From: an uncultured Oscillospiraceae bacterium
GTDB lineage: Bacteria > Bacillota > Clostridia > Oscillospirales > Ruminococcaceae
Direction of reading: 5' to 3'
NCBI GenBank assembly: GCA_949299455.1
Contig: CASGAN010000007.1
Location: 1-63,835, forward strand
DNA: 63,835 nt
The notes beneath the pieces were generated by a model. The model worked only from the letters and a program-made list of their open reading frames with translations, did not search any database and was not told where the DNA came from. The position numbers and the translations under genes are program-made. Numbering within the stretch: position 1 is the first letter of the stretch; each line of letters opens with the position of its first letter. Below, piece after piece: positions 35,532 to 44,313 of this stretch.

Positions 35532-35870
35532 ATGGATGTTTCGATTTATTTTAAAAAAGCGCCGCTCATTCCGGCGATTGTGGTCGAGGACAGTACCGGC
35601 GAAGTGCTGATGCTCGCCTATATGAACGAAGAAAGCCTAAAAAAGACGTTTGAAACGGGATATACCTGGTTTTATTCCCGTTCGCGCAAAGAGCTTTGGA
35701 ACAAAGGTGCCACAAGCGGACACACCCAGCGAGTACTTTCGATTGACGCGGACTGTGACGATGATACACTGCTCGTGCGTGTAGAGCAGATGGGACCTGC
35801 ATGTCATACCGGGCACAAAAGCTGCTTTTTTAAACGGATTTATCAGCGAAAAACAGAAACGAGGGAATAA
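35532..35870 (+). CDS. hisI: Phosphoribosyl-AMP cyclohydrolase
   Basis: A 112-residue zinc enzyme: [44 protein letters not shown] and [26 protein letters not shown], with Cys/Asp metal ligands. Starts at ATG 35532 behind GAGGAA. Separate from hisE, as in many clostridia. Confidence 0.97.
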   Translation: MDVSIYFKKAPLIPAIVVEDSTGEVLMLAYMNEESLKKTFETGYTWFYSRSRKELWNKGATSGHTQRVLSIDADCDDDTLLVRVEQMGPACHTGHKSCFFKRIYQRKTETRE

Positions 35871-35873
35871 TCG

Positions 35874-36209
35874 ATGGAAGAAAAACTCAAAGCACTCTTA
35901 GCGCTTGACGAAACGATTCGTCACCGCCTCGAACACCCGCAGGAGGGCTCGTACACCTGCTATCTGTTCGACAAAGGCATCGATAAAATTTTGAAAAAAT
36001 GCGGCGAGGAAAACGCAGAGATGATCATTGCGGCCAAAAACAACGATCCGGACGAAATCGCAAACGAAGTGAGCGATCTGTTGTTCCACATCCTTGTAAT
36101 GATGCAGGAGCGCGGCGTTTCGCTCGAATCGGTGCTTGATATTTTGGCAAGCCGCAGCATGAAAACAGGCAACTTAAAAACATTTCATCAAGTCGATCAC
36201 AACTCATAA
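35874..36209 (+). CDS. hisE: Phosphoribosyl-ATP diphosphatase
   Basis: A 111-residue all-helical MazG-like enzyme: GSYTCYLFDKGIDKILKKCGEENAEMIIAAKNND and ANEVSDLLFHILVMM, containing the ExxE and ExxD metal motifs. It catalyses the second step of the pathway and closes the operon; a terminator follows. Confidence 0.97.
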   Translation: MEEKLKALLALDETIRHRLEHPQEGSYTCYLFDKGIDKILKKCGEENAEMIIAAKNNDPDEIANEVSDLLFHILVMMQERGVSLESVLDILASRSMKTGNLKTFHQVDHNS

Positions 36210-36236
36210 TGCAGTGATACTGTGGGAATGAAGATG

Positions 36237-36275
36237 CCTGCCGGTTCATATGTATGAACGGGCAGGTGTTTTTTC
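36237..36275 (+). terminator. his operon terminator overlapping the next gene's RBS
   Basis: Arms 36237-36250 and 36253-36266 (14 bp, one mismatch) followed by T6 that ends one base before the ATG at 36276. The only Shine-Dalgarno-like bases for that ATG (AGGTG, 36264-36268) lie in the 3' arm. Confidence 0.8.
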
Positions 36276-37625
36276 ATGCAGAATCCTTTTTCTCTGTTGA
36301 GTGTATTTCTGAGCGGACCGGTGATGGTTTGGGGTGTTTCAGTGATTGGACTGCTCATCAGCTTCGGTACACGGTTTGTGCAGGTTCGAATGTTTGCGCA
36401 GTCGGTAAAAACCGTTCTGTTTGGAATGAAAAAAGGACAAAACGAGCAGATTTCCTCTTTTCAGGCGGTCACTGCCGCGCTTTCGGGAACGATCGGCACC
36501 GGCAACATTGCGGGCGTTGCCATTGCGCTTGCTGCGGGAGGCGCAGGTGCAATTTTTTGGATGTGGATCAGCGCGTTTTTAGGAATGGCAGTGAAGTTTG
36601 CCGAAATTACAATGGCGGTACGCTTTCGTGAGCGGAAAGATGGCCGGTTTGTCGGCGGCCCGATGTATTATCTGACGCATGTCGTTGGCAAACGTACCGG
36701 AAAGCTGTTTGCGTGGCTGTGTATTTGTTCGTCCTTTTTTGTCGGGAATATGGTGCAGGCCAACACGGCGTTCGGCGCACTGCTGGCAATTACACCGATT
36801 GCGCCGCCGGTGCTGATGTGTTTGTTTTTGGTGCTCAGTATGGTGACCGGCATTGTGTTGGCAGGCGGTATGGAAAGAATTGTGTCCGTTACACAGGTGC
36901 TTGTTCCTGTGATGGCGGCGGTTTATCTGCTTGGCTGTATGGCGGTGATCGTACTGCATCCTGCATCCTGCTTAAAAGCGCTGTGTTCGATCGTCACGGA
37001 AGCGTTTTCGTTTCAAAGCATGGCGGGCGGAATCGGCGGCTCGATGCTCATGCAGGCGATGCGTGTCGGGTGCACAAAAGGTGTTTTTACCAACGAGGCA
37101 GGGCTTGGCTCTGCGCCGATTGCCCATGCCGCCGCCGAATGTGAATCACCTGCTGTGCAGGGACTGTTCGGCATTTTTGAGGTGTTTTTTGATACGATCG
37201 TGATGTGCACGCTGACGGCTGTTGTCATTTTGTCGTCCGGCGTGCCGTTTGATTCGGCGGCAGACGGCATTTCTATCACACTTACGGCGTTTGCGCAGAC
37301 ATTCGGTCAGACGGCACGCATACTGCTCGGCATGTCGGTGCTGTTTTTTGCGTTTGCGGCCATTCTCTCCTGGGGAGGATACGGTGACAGCTGCATTCTG
37401 TTTTTAAACGGCAAAAGGCGCGTGCGTCGGCTTTATCATGTTCTGTATGCCGCGGCAGTCTTTTTTGGCGCAGTGTTTCCTGTGCTGTCTTTGTGGGAAT
37501 TGGCAGATCTTTTTAACGGATTGATGATGATTCCGAATCTGCTGGGACTTATTCTGCTGCTTCCCTTTGTAAAAGAGGAGACCTATCGGCTGAATCGACC
37601 AAAAAGAAAATCGCTTTATCCGTAA
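36276..37625 (+). CDS. Sodium:alanine/glycine symporter (AGCS family)
   Basis: A 449-residue membrane transporter, about ten helices, with the AGCS signature ALSGTIGTGNIAGVAIALAAGGAGAIFWMW (about 68-97) and KGVFTNEAGLGSAPIAHAAAE. It imports Ala or Gly with Na+. I use ATG 36276 because the N-terminal helix MVWGVSVIGLLISF and the LSGPV lead suit the family; ATG 36324 with GGTG upstream is an alternative. The start lies in the 3' edge of the his terminator, so expression may depend on read-through. Confidence 0.9.
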   Translation: MQNPFSLLSVFLSGPVMVWGVSVIGLLISFGTRFVQVRMFAQSVKTVLFGMKKGQNEQISSFQAVTAALSGTIGTGNIAGVAIALAAGGAGAIFWMWISAFLGMAVKFAEITMAVRFRERKDGRFVGGPMYYLTHVVGKRTGKLFAWLCICSSFFVGNMVQANTAFGALLAITPIAPPVLMCLFLVLSMVTGIVLAGGMERIVSVTQVLVPVMAAVYLLGCMAVIVLHPASCLKALCSIVTEAFSFQSMAGGIGGSMLMQAMRVGCTKGVFTNEAGLGSAPIAHAAAECESPAVQGLFGIFEVFFDTIVMCTLTAVVILSSGVPFDSAADGISITLTAFAQTFGQTARILLGMSVLFFAFAAILSWGGYGDSCILFLNGKRRVRRLYHVLYAAAVFFGAVFPVLSLWELADLFNGLMMIPNLLGLILLLPFVKEETYRLNRPKRKSLYP

Positions 37626-37715
37626 AAATAAGCAAATTGCATCTTGCGTTTTTCAAAGAAACATGTTATATTTGTATCTGTCACAAAAACAAATGTATTT
37701 TGGTGGTGAACTTGC

Positions 37716-38153
37716 GTGAAAGAACAGCAGCTTGTGCTGGTTGATAAAGCAGTATTGCCGGAAGTGTTTTCAAAAGTGCTGACGGCGAAATCGTATCTTT
37801 CGAAAAACCAGGCGAAAAATTCGTCTGAGGCGTGTAAGATGGCGGAGCTTTCCCGCAGCGCATTTTACAAATATAAAGACAGTGTCTTTTTCTATGAGGA
37901 TCAGGACAAAAGCAGTGTTATTACCTATTCGCTGTGGCTGTCCGATGATCCGGGTGTTTTGGCGAAGGTGCTGACGGTATTGACTGCCTTTCGTGTGAAT
38001 ATTTTGACTGTGAATCAGAACATTCCGGTCGATCGCGTTGCATTGGTGACGATTTCGTTCCGGTGCGACGGCGTGCTTTTGGAAGAACAGCAGGCGGCGA
38101 TCTATCAGGCTGTCGTGGAAATCGGCGGCGTTGTAAAAGCAAAACGGATATGA
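37716..38153 (+). CDS. ACT-domain protein, PheB/UPF0735 family
   Basis: A 145-residue protein with GTG start at 37716 behind GGTGGTG. Residues 1-70 are helical with an HTH-like element (AKNSSEACKMAELSRSAFYKYKDSVFF); residues 75-145 form one ACT domain (ITYSLWLSDDPGVLAKVLTVLTAFRVNILTVNQNIP ... RVALVTISF). ACT domains bind amino acids. It lies 31 bp before hom and is likely an amino-acid-sensing regulator of the Asp-family operon, an inference from position. Confidence 0.85.
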   Translation: MKEQQLVLVDKAVLPEVFSKVLTAKSYLSKNQAKNSSEACKMAELSRSAFYKYKDSVFFYEDQDKSSVITYSLWLSDDPGVLAKVLTVLTAFRVNILTVNQNIPVDRVALVTISFRCDGVLLEEQQAAIYQAVVEIGGVVKAKRI

Positions 38154-38184
38154 AAAATAGATTGTTTGGAAATGGGGAAGAAAA

Positions 38185-39420
38185 ATGGCGAAAATAGCAG
38201 TGCTTGGACACGGAGTGGTCGGCTCGGGTGTGTGCGAGGTGATTGAGGAAAACAGAGAAAGTATCACCCGCAGAGCAGGTCAGCCGATTGAAGTCAAACG
38301 TATCTTGGATTTGCGTGATTTTGACGATCTGCCGTACCGCGATAAATTTACAAAAAACATTGACGATATTTTAAACGACGATGAGATTTCCATTGTTGTG
38401 GAAGTGATGGGCGGCGTTTCGCCGGCATTTGAATTTACATCGCGTGCCCTTCAAAAAGGAAAAAGCGTCGTCACATCGAATAAAGAATTGGTAGCATCAA
38501 AAGGCGCACAGCTTTTGGCGCTTGCCAAAGAGAATAACTGCAATTACTTTTTTGAAGCGTCAGTAGGCGGCGGCATTCCGATCATCCGGCCGATGCATCT
38601 GTGCTTAGCGGCGAATGAGATTGATGAAATCGTGGGTATCTTAAACGGTACCACCAATTTCATTCTCACAAAAATGATCCGCGAGAACATGGAGTTTGAT
38701 ACAGCGCTCAAATTGGCGCAGGATCTCGGCTATGCAGAACGCAATCCGGCGGCAGATGTCGAAGGTCACGATGCGTGCCGCAAAATCTGCATTTTGGCTT
38801 CACTGGCGTTCGGCCGTCATGTGTATCCGGAATATGTGCAGACAGAGGGCATTTCAAATATCACGCTCGAAGATGTTGCTTATGCGGAAAACTGGGGTGG
38901 TGTGATCAAGCTGGTAGGCGAGGCAAAACGTCTCCCGGGAAAAGACACGATCAAATGTCTTGTAAGCCCTGCACTGATCCATAAGGAAAGCCAGCTTGCC
39001 AATATCGACGATGTATTTAACGGCGTTTTGGTACGCGGCAACGCAACCGGTGACGTTGTGTTTTACGGAAAGGGTGCCGGCAAGCTGCCGACAGCAAGCG
39101 CAGTGGTCGCTGACGTCATTCATGAGGCAAAAAGCTTTGGAACGAGCACTTCGCTCACATGGGCAGACAGCAGCGAAAACTTCGTTGAACCGGTGGAAGC
39201 ATTGTGCGAAGCGTTTTACGTTCGATTGTTCGGTGCGTCCCGCACACAAATTGAAGAAGCGTTCGGCGCGGTGCAGTTCTTGTCGCGTGCCGGTGCAGAT
39301 GCCGAAGAAAGCGCATTTGTGATAAAACCGCAGCCGGTGCAGAAAACGCTTGATGCACTCAAAGCTTTGGAAGATGCAGGCGTGCGCGTTTGTGCGAAAA
39401 TCCGCGTTGCAGATTGCTGA
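38185..39420 (+). CDS. hom: Homoserine dehydrogenase
   Basis: A 411-residue NAD(P)-dependent enzyme converting aspartate semialdehyde to homoserine. The Rossmann start is IAVLGHGVVGSGVCEVIEENR; catalytic-domain blocks are KSVVTSNKELVASKGAQLLALAKE, EASVGGGIPIIRP, LNGTTNFILTKM and AADVEGHDACRKICILASLAFG (Lys and Asp catalytic). The C-terminal about 90 residues lack a clear canonical ACT domain pattern but hold ACT-like beta strands. RBS GGGGAAG. Confidence 0.97.
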   Translation: MAKIAVLGHGVVGSGVCEVIEENRESITRRAGQPIEVKRILDLRDFDDLPYRDKFTKNIDDILNDDEISIVVEVMGGVSPAFEFTSRALQKGKSVVTSNKELVASKGAQLLALAKENNCNYFFEASVGGGIPIIRPMHLCLAANEIDEIVGILNGTTNFILTKMIRENMEFDTALKLAQDLGYAERNPAADVEGHDACRKICILASLAFGRHVYPEYVQTEGISNITLEDVAYAENWGGVIKLVGEAKRLPGKDTIKCLVSPALIHKESQLANIDDVFNGVLVRGNATGDVVFYGKGAGKLPTASAVVADVIHEAKSFGTSTSLTWADSSENFVEPVEALCEAFYVRLFGASRTQIEEAFGAVQFLSRAGADAEESAFVIKPQPVQKTLDALKALEDAGVRVCAKIRVADC

Positions 39421-39429
39421 GGTGAGCGT

Positions 39430-40350
39430 ATGATTCGAATTCGCGTTCCTGCAACGAGTGCCAATCTCGGTGCAGGATTTGACAGCCTTGGTTTGGCGGT
39501 CAATTTATATAATGTGATCGATATGGAGGAATATGACGGTGTTTCGATCTGTTCGACAGACGGCACCTGGGTTCCGACAACGAAAGAAAATTTGATCTAT
39601 CAGTCGGCGGAGCGGCTGTTTTTGGAGTGCGGAAAACCATTTTCGGGACTGCGCATTGTGCAGCAGAACAACATCCCGATGACAAGGGGACTGGGTTCCA
39701 GTTCCGCTTGTATCGTCGGCGGTTTGGTGGGTGCAAACACACTGCTTGGTAATCCGCTGTCGCTTGATGATCTTGTAAACCTGGCGTCCGACATTGAAGG
39801 ACATCCTGATAATACGACACCTGCACTGCTTGGCGGCATTGTCACAGCAGTGCTTGAGGGAAAACGCGTTTATTGGGTCAAACAGGCAGTCCACAATGCA
39901 CTGCGGCTTGTGGCGGTCATTCCGGATTTCAAACTGAGCACAGAGCTTGCGCGAAAAGCGCTGCCAGAGCAGGTGAGCCACCTGGATGCACGGTACAATT
40001 TGTCGCGTGCAGCGTTGTTTTCGGCATCGCTTTTGCAGGGAAAATACGAAAATATCCGCATTGCAGTCGAGGATAAACTGCATCAGCCGTATCGGATGGG
40101 ACTCATTGACCATGCGGCTGAGGTGTTCAGCCAGGCATATGCACAAAATGCGTACGGTGTGTACATCAGCGGTGCCGGTCCTACATTGATGGCGATTGTC
40201 GATGGTGCAGATGACCAATTTGCGCCGCAGCTGCGCGAATATCTCGGCACGCTGTCGCTTGATGGATGGAAAATCGAAGAACTGGTCATTGACAATGACG
40301 GCACAACGGTTCATAATGTGGAAGGAACAGATAACAGGGAGGTCTTGTGA
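39430..40350 (+). CDS. thrB: Homoserine kinase
   Basis: A 306-residue GHMP kinase: RVPATSANLGAGFDSLG at the N-terminus, the ATP loop MTRGLGSSSACIVG (about 83-96), LASDIEGHPDNTTPALLGG, and YISGAGPTLMAI near the C-terminus. It phosphorylates homoserine for threonine synthesis; threonine synthase is not in this window. It lies 9 bp after hom and 1 bp before lysC. Confidence 0.97.
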   Translation: MIRIRVPATSANLGAGFDSLGLAVNLYNVIDMEEYDGVSICSTDGTWVPTTKENLIYQSAERLFLECGKPFSGLRIVQQNNIPMTRGLGSSSACIVGGLVGANTLLGNPLSLDDLVNLASDIEGHPDNTTPALLGGIVTAVLEGKRVYWVKQAVHNALRLVAVIPDFKLSTELARKALPEQVSHLDARYNLSRAALFSASLLQGKYENIRIAVEDKLHQPYRMGLIDHAAEVFSQAYAQNAYGVYISGAGPTLMAIVDGADDQFAPQLREYLGTLSLDGWKIEELVIDNDGTTVHNVEGTDNREVL

Positions 40351-40351
40351 G

Positions 40352-41566
40352 ATGGGTTTAATTGTTCAGAAATTCGGAGGCTCCTCCGTAAAAGATAAAG
40401 AATGCTTGATGCGTGTTGCAAAAACAGTCACGGACACATATAAAGCCGGCAATCAGGTGGTTGTCGTTGTCAGTGCGCAGGGCGATACAACGGATGAACT
40501 GATTGAAAAAGCAAATGAAATCAATGATCGCGCATCCAAACGTGAGATGGATATGCTCCTCTCCACCGGCGAACAGATTTCGATCGCACTGCTTGCCATG
40601 GCGATTGATAAACTTGGATGCCCGGTGGTGTCGCTGACTGGCTGGCAGGCAGGCTTTGTGACACGTTCGAATCACGGTGCTGCACGGATTCGCCGTGTGG
40701 AAACAGAACGCTTAAAACGCGAGCTTGACAACAACAACATCGTGGTTGTTGCAGGGTTCCAGGGATTAAACCGTTTTGATGATATCACAACGCTTGGCCG
40801 CGGCGGTTCTGACACGAGCGCAGTCGCACTTGCCGCAGCACTGCACGCAGACCGCTGTCAGATCTTCACGGACGTGGAGGGTGTCTATACCGCTGATCCG
40901 CGTATTGTGAAAAATGCAGTGAAACTCGATGAAATTACATATGACGAGATGCTGGAACTTGCATCTTTGGGTGCAGGCGTGCTGCATAATCGCTCCGTCG
41001 AAATGGCGAAAAAATATCACGTAAACTTAGAAGTACTTTCAAGTATTGTAAATAAACCGGGTACGATTGTAAAGGAGGCCGTTAAAATGGAAAAATTATT
41101 GATTAAAGGTGTTGCAAAAGACGAGGACGTTGCACGAATTGCAGTGATCGGACTGCCGGACACACCGGGTATTGCATTTAAAATTTTCTCGCTGCTTGCA
41201 TCGCGCAAAATCAATGTAGATATCATTCTGCAGTCGATTGGCCGCCACAATACAAAAGACATCAGCTTTACTGTACCGCTGGCAGACAAAGATACAGCGA
41301 TTGAGCTTTTGCAGGAGAAATTTGATATTCTCGGCGCAGAGCGCATCGAAGCAGAAGACGACATCGTAAAAGTGTCGATCGTCGGTGCAGGCATGCAGTC
41401 GAATCCGGGTGTTGCAGCAAAAATGTTCGAAGCGCTGTATGATGCAAACATCAACATTCAGATGATTTCGACGAGTGAAATCAAAATTTCGGTTCTCATC
41501 GCAAGAAAAGATGCAGATCGTGCAGTGATTGCTGTGCATGATGCATTTGATTTCTCTGAAAAATAA
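40352..41566 (+). CDS. lysC: Aspartate kinase (lysine-sensitive type II-like)
   Basis: A 404-residue monofunctional aspartokinase, the first enzyme of the pathway. The kinase domain starts IVQKFGGSSVKD (Lys7) and contains TTLGRGGSDTSAVALAAALHADRCQIFTDVEGVYTADPRIV. Two ACT domains follow (from about residue 255). The start is ATG 40352, one base after the thrB stop. An internal strong RBS and ATG (41087) precede the ACT part, as in the Bacillus alpha/beta aspartokinase II; see the separate entry. Confidence 0.97.
   Translation: MGLIVQKFGGSSVKDKECLMRVAKTVTDTYKAGNQVVVVVSAQGDTTDELIEKANEINDRASKREMDMLLSTGEQISIALLAMAIDKLGCPVVSLTGWQAGFVTRSNHGAARIRRVETERLKRELDNNNIVVVAGFQGLNRFDDITTLGRGGSDTSAVALAAALHADRCQIFTDVEGVYTADPRIVKNAVKLDEITYDEMLELASLGAGVLHNRSVEMAKKYHVNLEVLSSIVNKPGTIVKEAVKMEKLLIKGVAKDEDVARIAVIGLPDTPGIAFKIFSLLASRKINVDIILQSIGRHNTKDISFTVPLADKDTAIELLQEKFDILGAERIEAEDDIVKVSIVGAGMQSNPGVAAKMFEALYDANINIQMISTSEIKISVLIARKDADRAVIAVHDAFDFSEK
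41087..41566 (+). CDS. Aspartate kinase beta subunit from an internal start
   Basis: A perfect AAAGGAGG (41071-41078) lies 8 bp upstream of an in-frame ATG (41087) inside lysC. The product would be a 159-residue protein with the two ACT domains only (MEKLLIKGVAKDEDVARIAVIG...). Bacillus subtilis aspartokinase II makes a 163-residue beta subunit from the same internal position, so this is a likely second translation product, though not proven here. Confidence 0.7.
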   Translation: MEKLLIKGVAKDEDVARIAVIGLPDTPGIAFKIFSLLASRKINVDIILQSIGRHNTKDISFTVPLADKDTAIELLQEKFDILGAERIEAEDDIVKVSIVGAGMQSNPGVAAKMFEALYDANINIQMISTSEIKISVLIARKDADRAVIAVHDAFDFSEK

Positions 41567-41576
41567 AAAACGAAAG

Positions 41577-41612
41577 CCGCTCAAAAACAGCACTGTTTTG
41601 AGCGGTTTTGTT
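41577..41612 (+). terminator. Terminator of the hom-thrB-lysC operon
   Basis: CCGCTCAAAAACAG (41577-41590) and CTGTTTTGAGCGG (41593-41605) pair, then TTTTGTTTTTT. Confidence 0.85.
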
Positions 41613-41671
41613 TTTTCATAAAGGGATAAAGCATGGATCTGCCGCATAGATATGATGCAGGAGGTGCGTGT

Positions 41672-42145
41672 ATGTTTATTTGTGCGTTTAAACCAAAGAG
41701 AAAGCATCTTGTATTCGGCGGATTGATCATAGCAGCTGCAATTTGTGCCGTATGCCTGTTTTCCTGCAAAGGGGAGAGTGCATCGGTCATGAAAAAAGCA
41801 AATCTTTCGGCTGCAACAAACGAAGAGCGGATTGCTTTTTTGGCGCAGTTTGGATGGGAGGTCAAAGCAGAAGCCGTGCAGGTGAAAGATGTGGTGATTC
41901 CTGCAAAATTTTCGGATGTGTATAAAAAATACAATGAGATTCAGACAGCACAGGGCTTTGATCTTTCGGATTATCGCGGAAAACAGGTGAAGCAGTATGC
42001 ATATGCTGTGACAAATTATCCCGGATATGAAGGAGAGGTGCGTGCAAATCTTCTGGTGTATGCCGGTAATGTAATCGGCGGCGATATTTGCTCACTGACA
42101 CTCGATGGTTTTATGCATGGATTCAAAATGCCGTCACAAAAGTGA
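41672..42145 (+). CDS. DUF4830-like exported or lipid-anchored protein (157 aa)
   Basis: Starts at ATG 41672 behind AGGAGG. N-terminal KPKRK is followed by a hydrophobic stretch (about 12-31) ending in FSCKGESAS, which looks like a lipobox-type Cys (LFSC, weak). The mature part contains NEERIAFLAQFGWEVKAEAVQVKDVVIPAKFSDVYKKYNEIQTAQGFDLSDYRGKQVKQYAYAVTNYP, typical of the DUF4830 family of clostridia. Function unknown. It has its own context between two terminated units. Confidence 0.8.
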   Translation: MFICAFKPKRKHLVFGGLIIAAAICAVCLFSCKGESASVMKKANLSAATNEERIAFLAQFGWEVKAEAVQVKDVVIPAKFSDVYKKYNEIQTAQGFDLSDYRGKQVKQYAYAVTNYPGYEGEVRANLLVYAGNVIGGDICSLTLDGFMHGFKMPSQK

Positions 42146-42197
42146 TTGCATCAAAGGCAAGTTTCGCGTATACTTTTAAGAAAAGGAGTAGATGCTT

Positions 42198-42917
42198 ATG
42201 GCAACCATGCGGCTTGATCGCTTCTTTTCTTCACAGGAGATTTTATCGCGAAAAGAAGTCAAAGAAGCAGTTTCGAAAAAACAAATTACCGTAAACGGCG
42301 AAACAGCCAAAAAAATTGATATGCAGATTGATCCGCAAACGGCTCAAGTCTGCTATAAGGGACAAGCTGTCGCATATGAACCGTTCGTGTACCTGATGCT
42401 CAACAAGCCGCAGGGTGTGGTGAGCGCGACAGAGGACAAAATGCACCGGACAGTGCTCGATCTTGTACCGCCGGAGCTGTATCGGTCCGATTTATTTCCG
42501 GCGGGCAGACTCGATAAAGATACGGTTGGATTCGTTCTGTTGACAAACGACGGCGACTTTGCACACCGCATTCTTTCTCCGAAAAGTCATGTCAGCAAAC
42601 GGTATGAGGTGACGATTGACGGCCCGATTACGGCGCAGGATGAGGAACAGCTGCGCAGCGGCATTACATTGGCGGATGGATATGTATGCAAGCCGTGTGC
42701 GCTCACACTGCTTTGCGGGTGCGAAAATCCTGTATATGAAATTATATTAACAGAAGGGAAATACCACCAAATAAAGAGGATGTTTGGTTCTGTCGGACGA
42801 GGTGTTCTTTTCCTGAAGCGGACACATATTGGCGGCTTGGAATTAGACAAAAAATTGCCCGAATGTGGATGCAGAAAAATCATGCACAAAGAAATCGATG
42901 AAATTTTATGCAAATAG
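42198..42917 (+). CDS. rsuA: 16S rRNA pseudouridine synthase, RsuA family
   Basis: A 239-residue enzyme with an N-terminal S4 domain (MRLDRFFSSQEILSRKEVKEAVSKKQITVNGETAKK) and the RsuA catalytic core: FPAGRLDKDTVGFVLLTNDGDFAHRILSPKS with catalytic Asp (about residue 106) and KYHQIKRMFGSVGRGVLFLKRTHIGGL. The family makes pseudouridine 516 in 16S rRNA or a similar site. The start at ATG 42198 is set by AAAAGGAG; ATG 42207 is also possible. Confidence 0.92.
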   Translation: MATMRLDRFFSSQEILSRKEVKEAVSKKQITVNGETAKKIDMQIDPQTAQVCYKGQAVAYEPFVYLMLNKPQGVVSATEDKMHRTVLDLVPPELYRSDLFPAGRLDKDTVGFVLLTNDGDFAHRILSPKSHVSKRYEVTIDGPITAQDEEQLRSGITLADGYVCKPCALTLLCGCENPVYEIILTEGKYHQIKRMFGSVGRGVLFLKRTHIGGLELDKKLPECGCRKIMHKEIDEILCK

Positions 42918-43042
42918 ACGATGTATTTCCGCTGTACAAGGACACATCTGATGTTTGTTGTGCATTATGGATAAACACGGTTTTGAATCTTTGGGCAACC
43001 CACCACTGGTATTTTCAAAAAAAATTTGGTATAGTATATACA

Positions 43043-43056
43043 ACACCTTAAGGTGT
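43043..43056 (+). promoter_or_regulatory. 14-bp perfect palindrome in the ABC-ATPase leader
   Basis: ACACCTTAAGGTGT lies 20 bp before the msmX-like ATG, after AT-rich sequence with TATAGT/TATACA-like elements near 43030-43042. It could be an operator. No regulator is adjacent. Confidence 0.45.
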
Positions 43057-43075
43057 GTGTTTAGGAGGTATAACA

Positions 43076-44194
43076 ATGGCAAGCTTATCTTTAAAGGGTA
43101 TTTATAAAAAATATCCGGGCGGCGTCGTCGCAGTATCTGATTTCAACCTTGAAATCGAAGACAAAGAGTTCATCATCCTCGTTGGTCCGTCCGGCTGTGG
43201 TAAATCGACAACACTTCGTATGATCGCAGGCCTTGAGGAAATCACAGAAGGCGATCTGTATATCGGTGACCGCCGCGTAAACGACGTTGTTCCGAAAGAC
43301 CGTGATATCGCAATGGTGTTCCAGAACTACGCTCTGTATCCGCATATGACCGTGTTTGAGAACATGGCATTCGGCTTAAAACTGCGCAAAGTTCCGAAAG
43401 ACGAGATCAAAGCACGCGTTGAAGAGGCTGCAAGAATTCTCGACATTTCGCACTTGCTCGACAGAAAACCGAAAGCACTTTCCGGTGGTCAGCGTCAGCG
43501 TGTTGCTCTGGGCCGTGCAATCGTCCGTGAGCCGCAGGTCTTCCTTCTGGACGAACCGCTGTCCAACCTTGACGCAAAACTGCGTGCACAGATGCGTACC
43601 GAGATCACAAAACTGCATCACCGTTTGGGCACAACCTTTATCTACGTTACCCACGACCAGACAGAGGCTATGACCATGGGTACCAGAATCGTCGTTATGA
43701 AAGACGGTCTCATTCAGCAGGTTGACACACCGCAGAACCTCTATGACAAACCGTGCAACCTCTTCGTTGCTGGCTTCATCGGTTCTCCGCAGATGAACTT
43801 CATCAATGCAAAACTGGAAGAAGCAAACGGCGGTTTGGTTCTGATCATCGGCGAAGGCGATCAGACATTCAAAGTTCCGGTTCCGGAATCGAAAGTCACA
43901 CCGGCAGTCAAAGCAAAAGTTGGTCAGGAAGTCATCATGGGTATCCGTCCGGAAGATATGCACGACGACGAAATGCACCTGTCGACTGCTACAGCAATCG
44001 TTGAGTGCGAAGTTGAGGTTACCGAGCTGATGGGTCACGAAACATATCTGTACCTCTCTCTGGCTGGCACCCCGATCGTTGCAAGAGTAAATACTCGTTC
44101 GGCTGCAAAAGTTGGCGATGTTGTGAAAGTTGCATTGAGTGTCAACAAACTCCACATCTTCGACAAAGAAACAGAGCAGACTCTTACCCTGTAA
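43076..44194 (+). CDS. msmX: Sugar ABC transporter ATP-binding protein, MsmX/UgpC type (372 aa)
   Basis: Walker [10 protein letters not shown] (38-46), Q-loop [24 protein letters not shown], signature [16 protein letters not shown] and Walker [13 protein letters not shown]. The C-terminal MalK-like regulatory domain runs from about 240 to the end. It powers import of oligosaccharides or glycerol phosphates. The sequence is codon-optimised (C-rich wobble, as in the highest-expressed genes here). No permease or binding protein is adjacent, so it is probably a shared ATPase for several systems, as shown for MsmX in Bacillus. AGGAGG before ATG 43076. Confidence 0.92.
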   Translation: MASLSLKGIYKKYPGGVVAVSDFNLEIEDKEFIILVGPSGCGKSTTLRMIAGLEEITEGDLYIGDRRVNDVVPKDRDIAMVFQNYALYPHMTVFENMAFGLKLRKVPKDEIKARVEEAARILDISHLLDRKPKALSGGQRQRVALGRAIVREPQVFLLDEPLSNLDAKLRAQMRTEITKLHHRLGTTFIYVTHDQTEAMTMGTRIVVMKDGLIQQVDTPQNLYDKPCNLFVAGFIGSPQMNFINAKLEEANGGLVLIIGEGDQTFKVPVPESKVTPAVKAKVGQEVIMGIRPEDMHDDEMHLSTATAIVECEVEVTELMGHETYLYLSLAGTPIVARVNTRSAAKVGDVVKVALSVNKLHIFDKETEQTLTL

Positions 44195-44214
44195 TTAAAA
44201 AAAGTAATATACAT

Positions 44215-44244
44215 ATCCCCGTCCATTTGGACGGGGATTTTGTT
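44215..44244 (+). terminator. Terminator after the ABC-ATPase gene
   Basis: ATCCCCGTCCA and TGGACGGGGAT pair around one or two bases, then TTTTGTT. Confidence 0.85.
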
Positions 44245-44313
44245 ATTGACATTTCATTTTGGAATGGTATAATGTGCTTACAAATGTCAGTACATAATAA
44301 AGAAGGGGATAGT

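Noticed and set aside
38154-38184. Possible T-box or attenuator before hom
   Set aside because: The 31-bp gap is too short and lacks a conserved T-box sequence; the same holds before hisZ.
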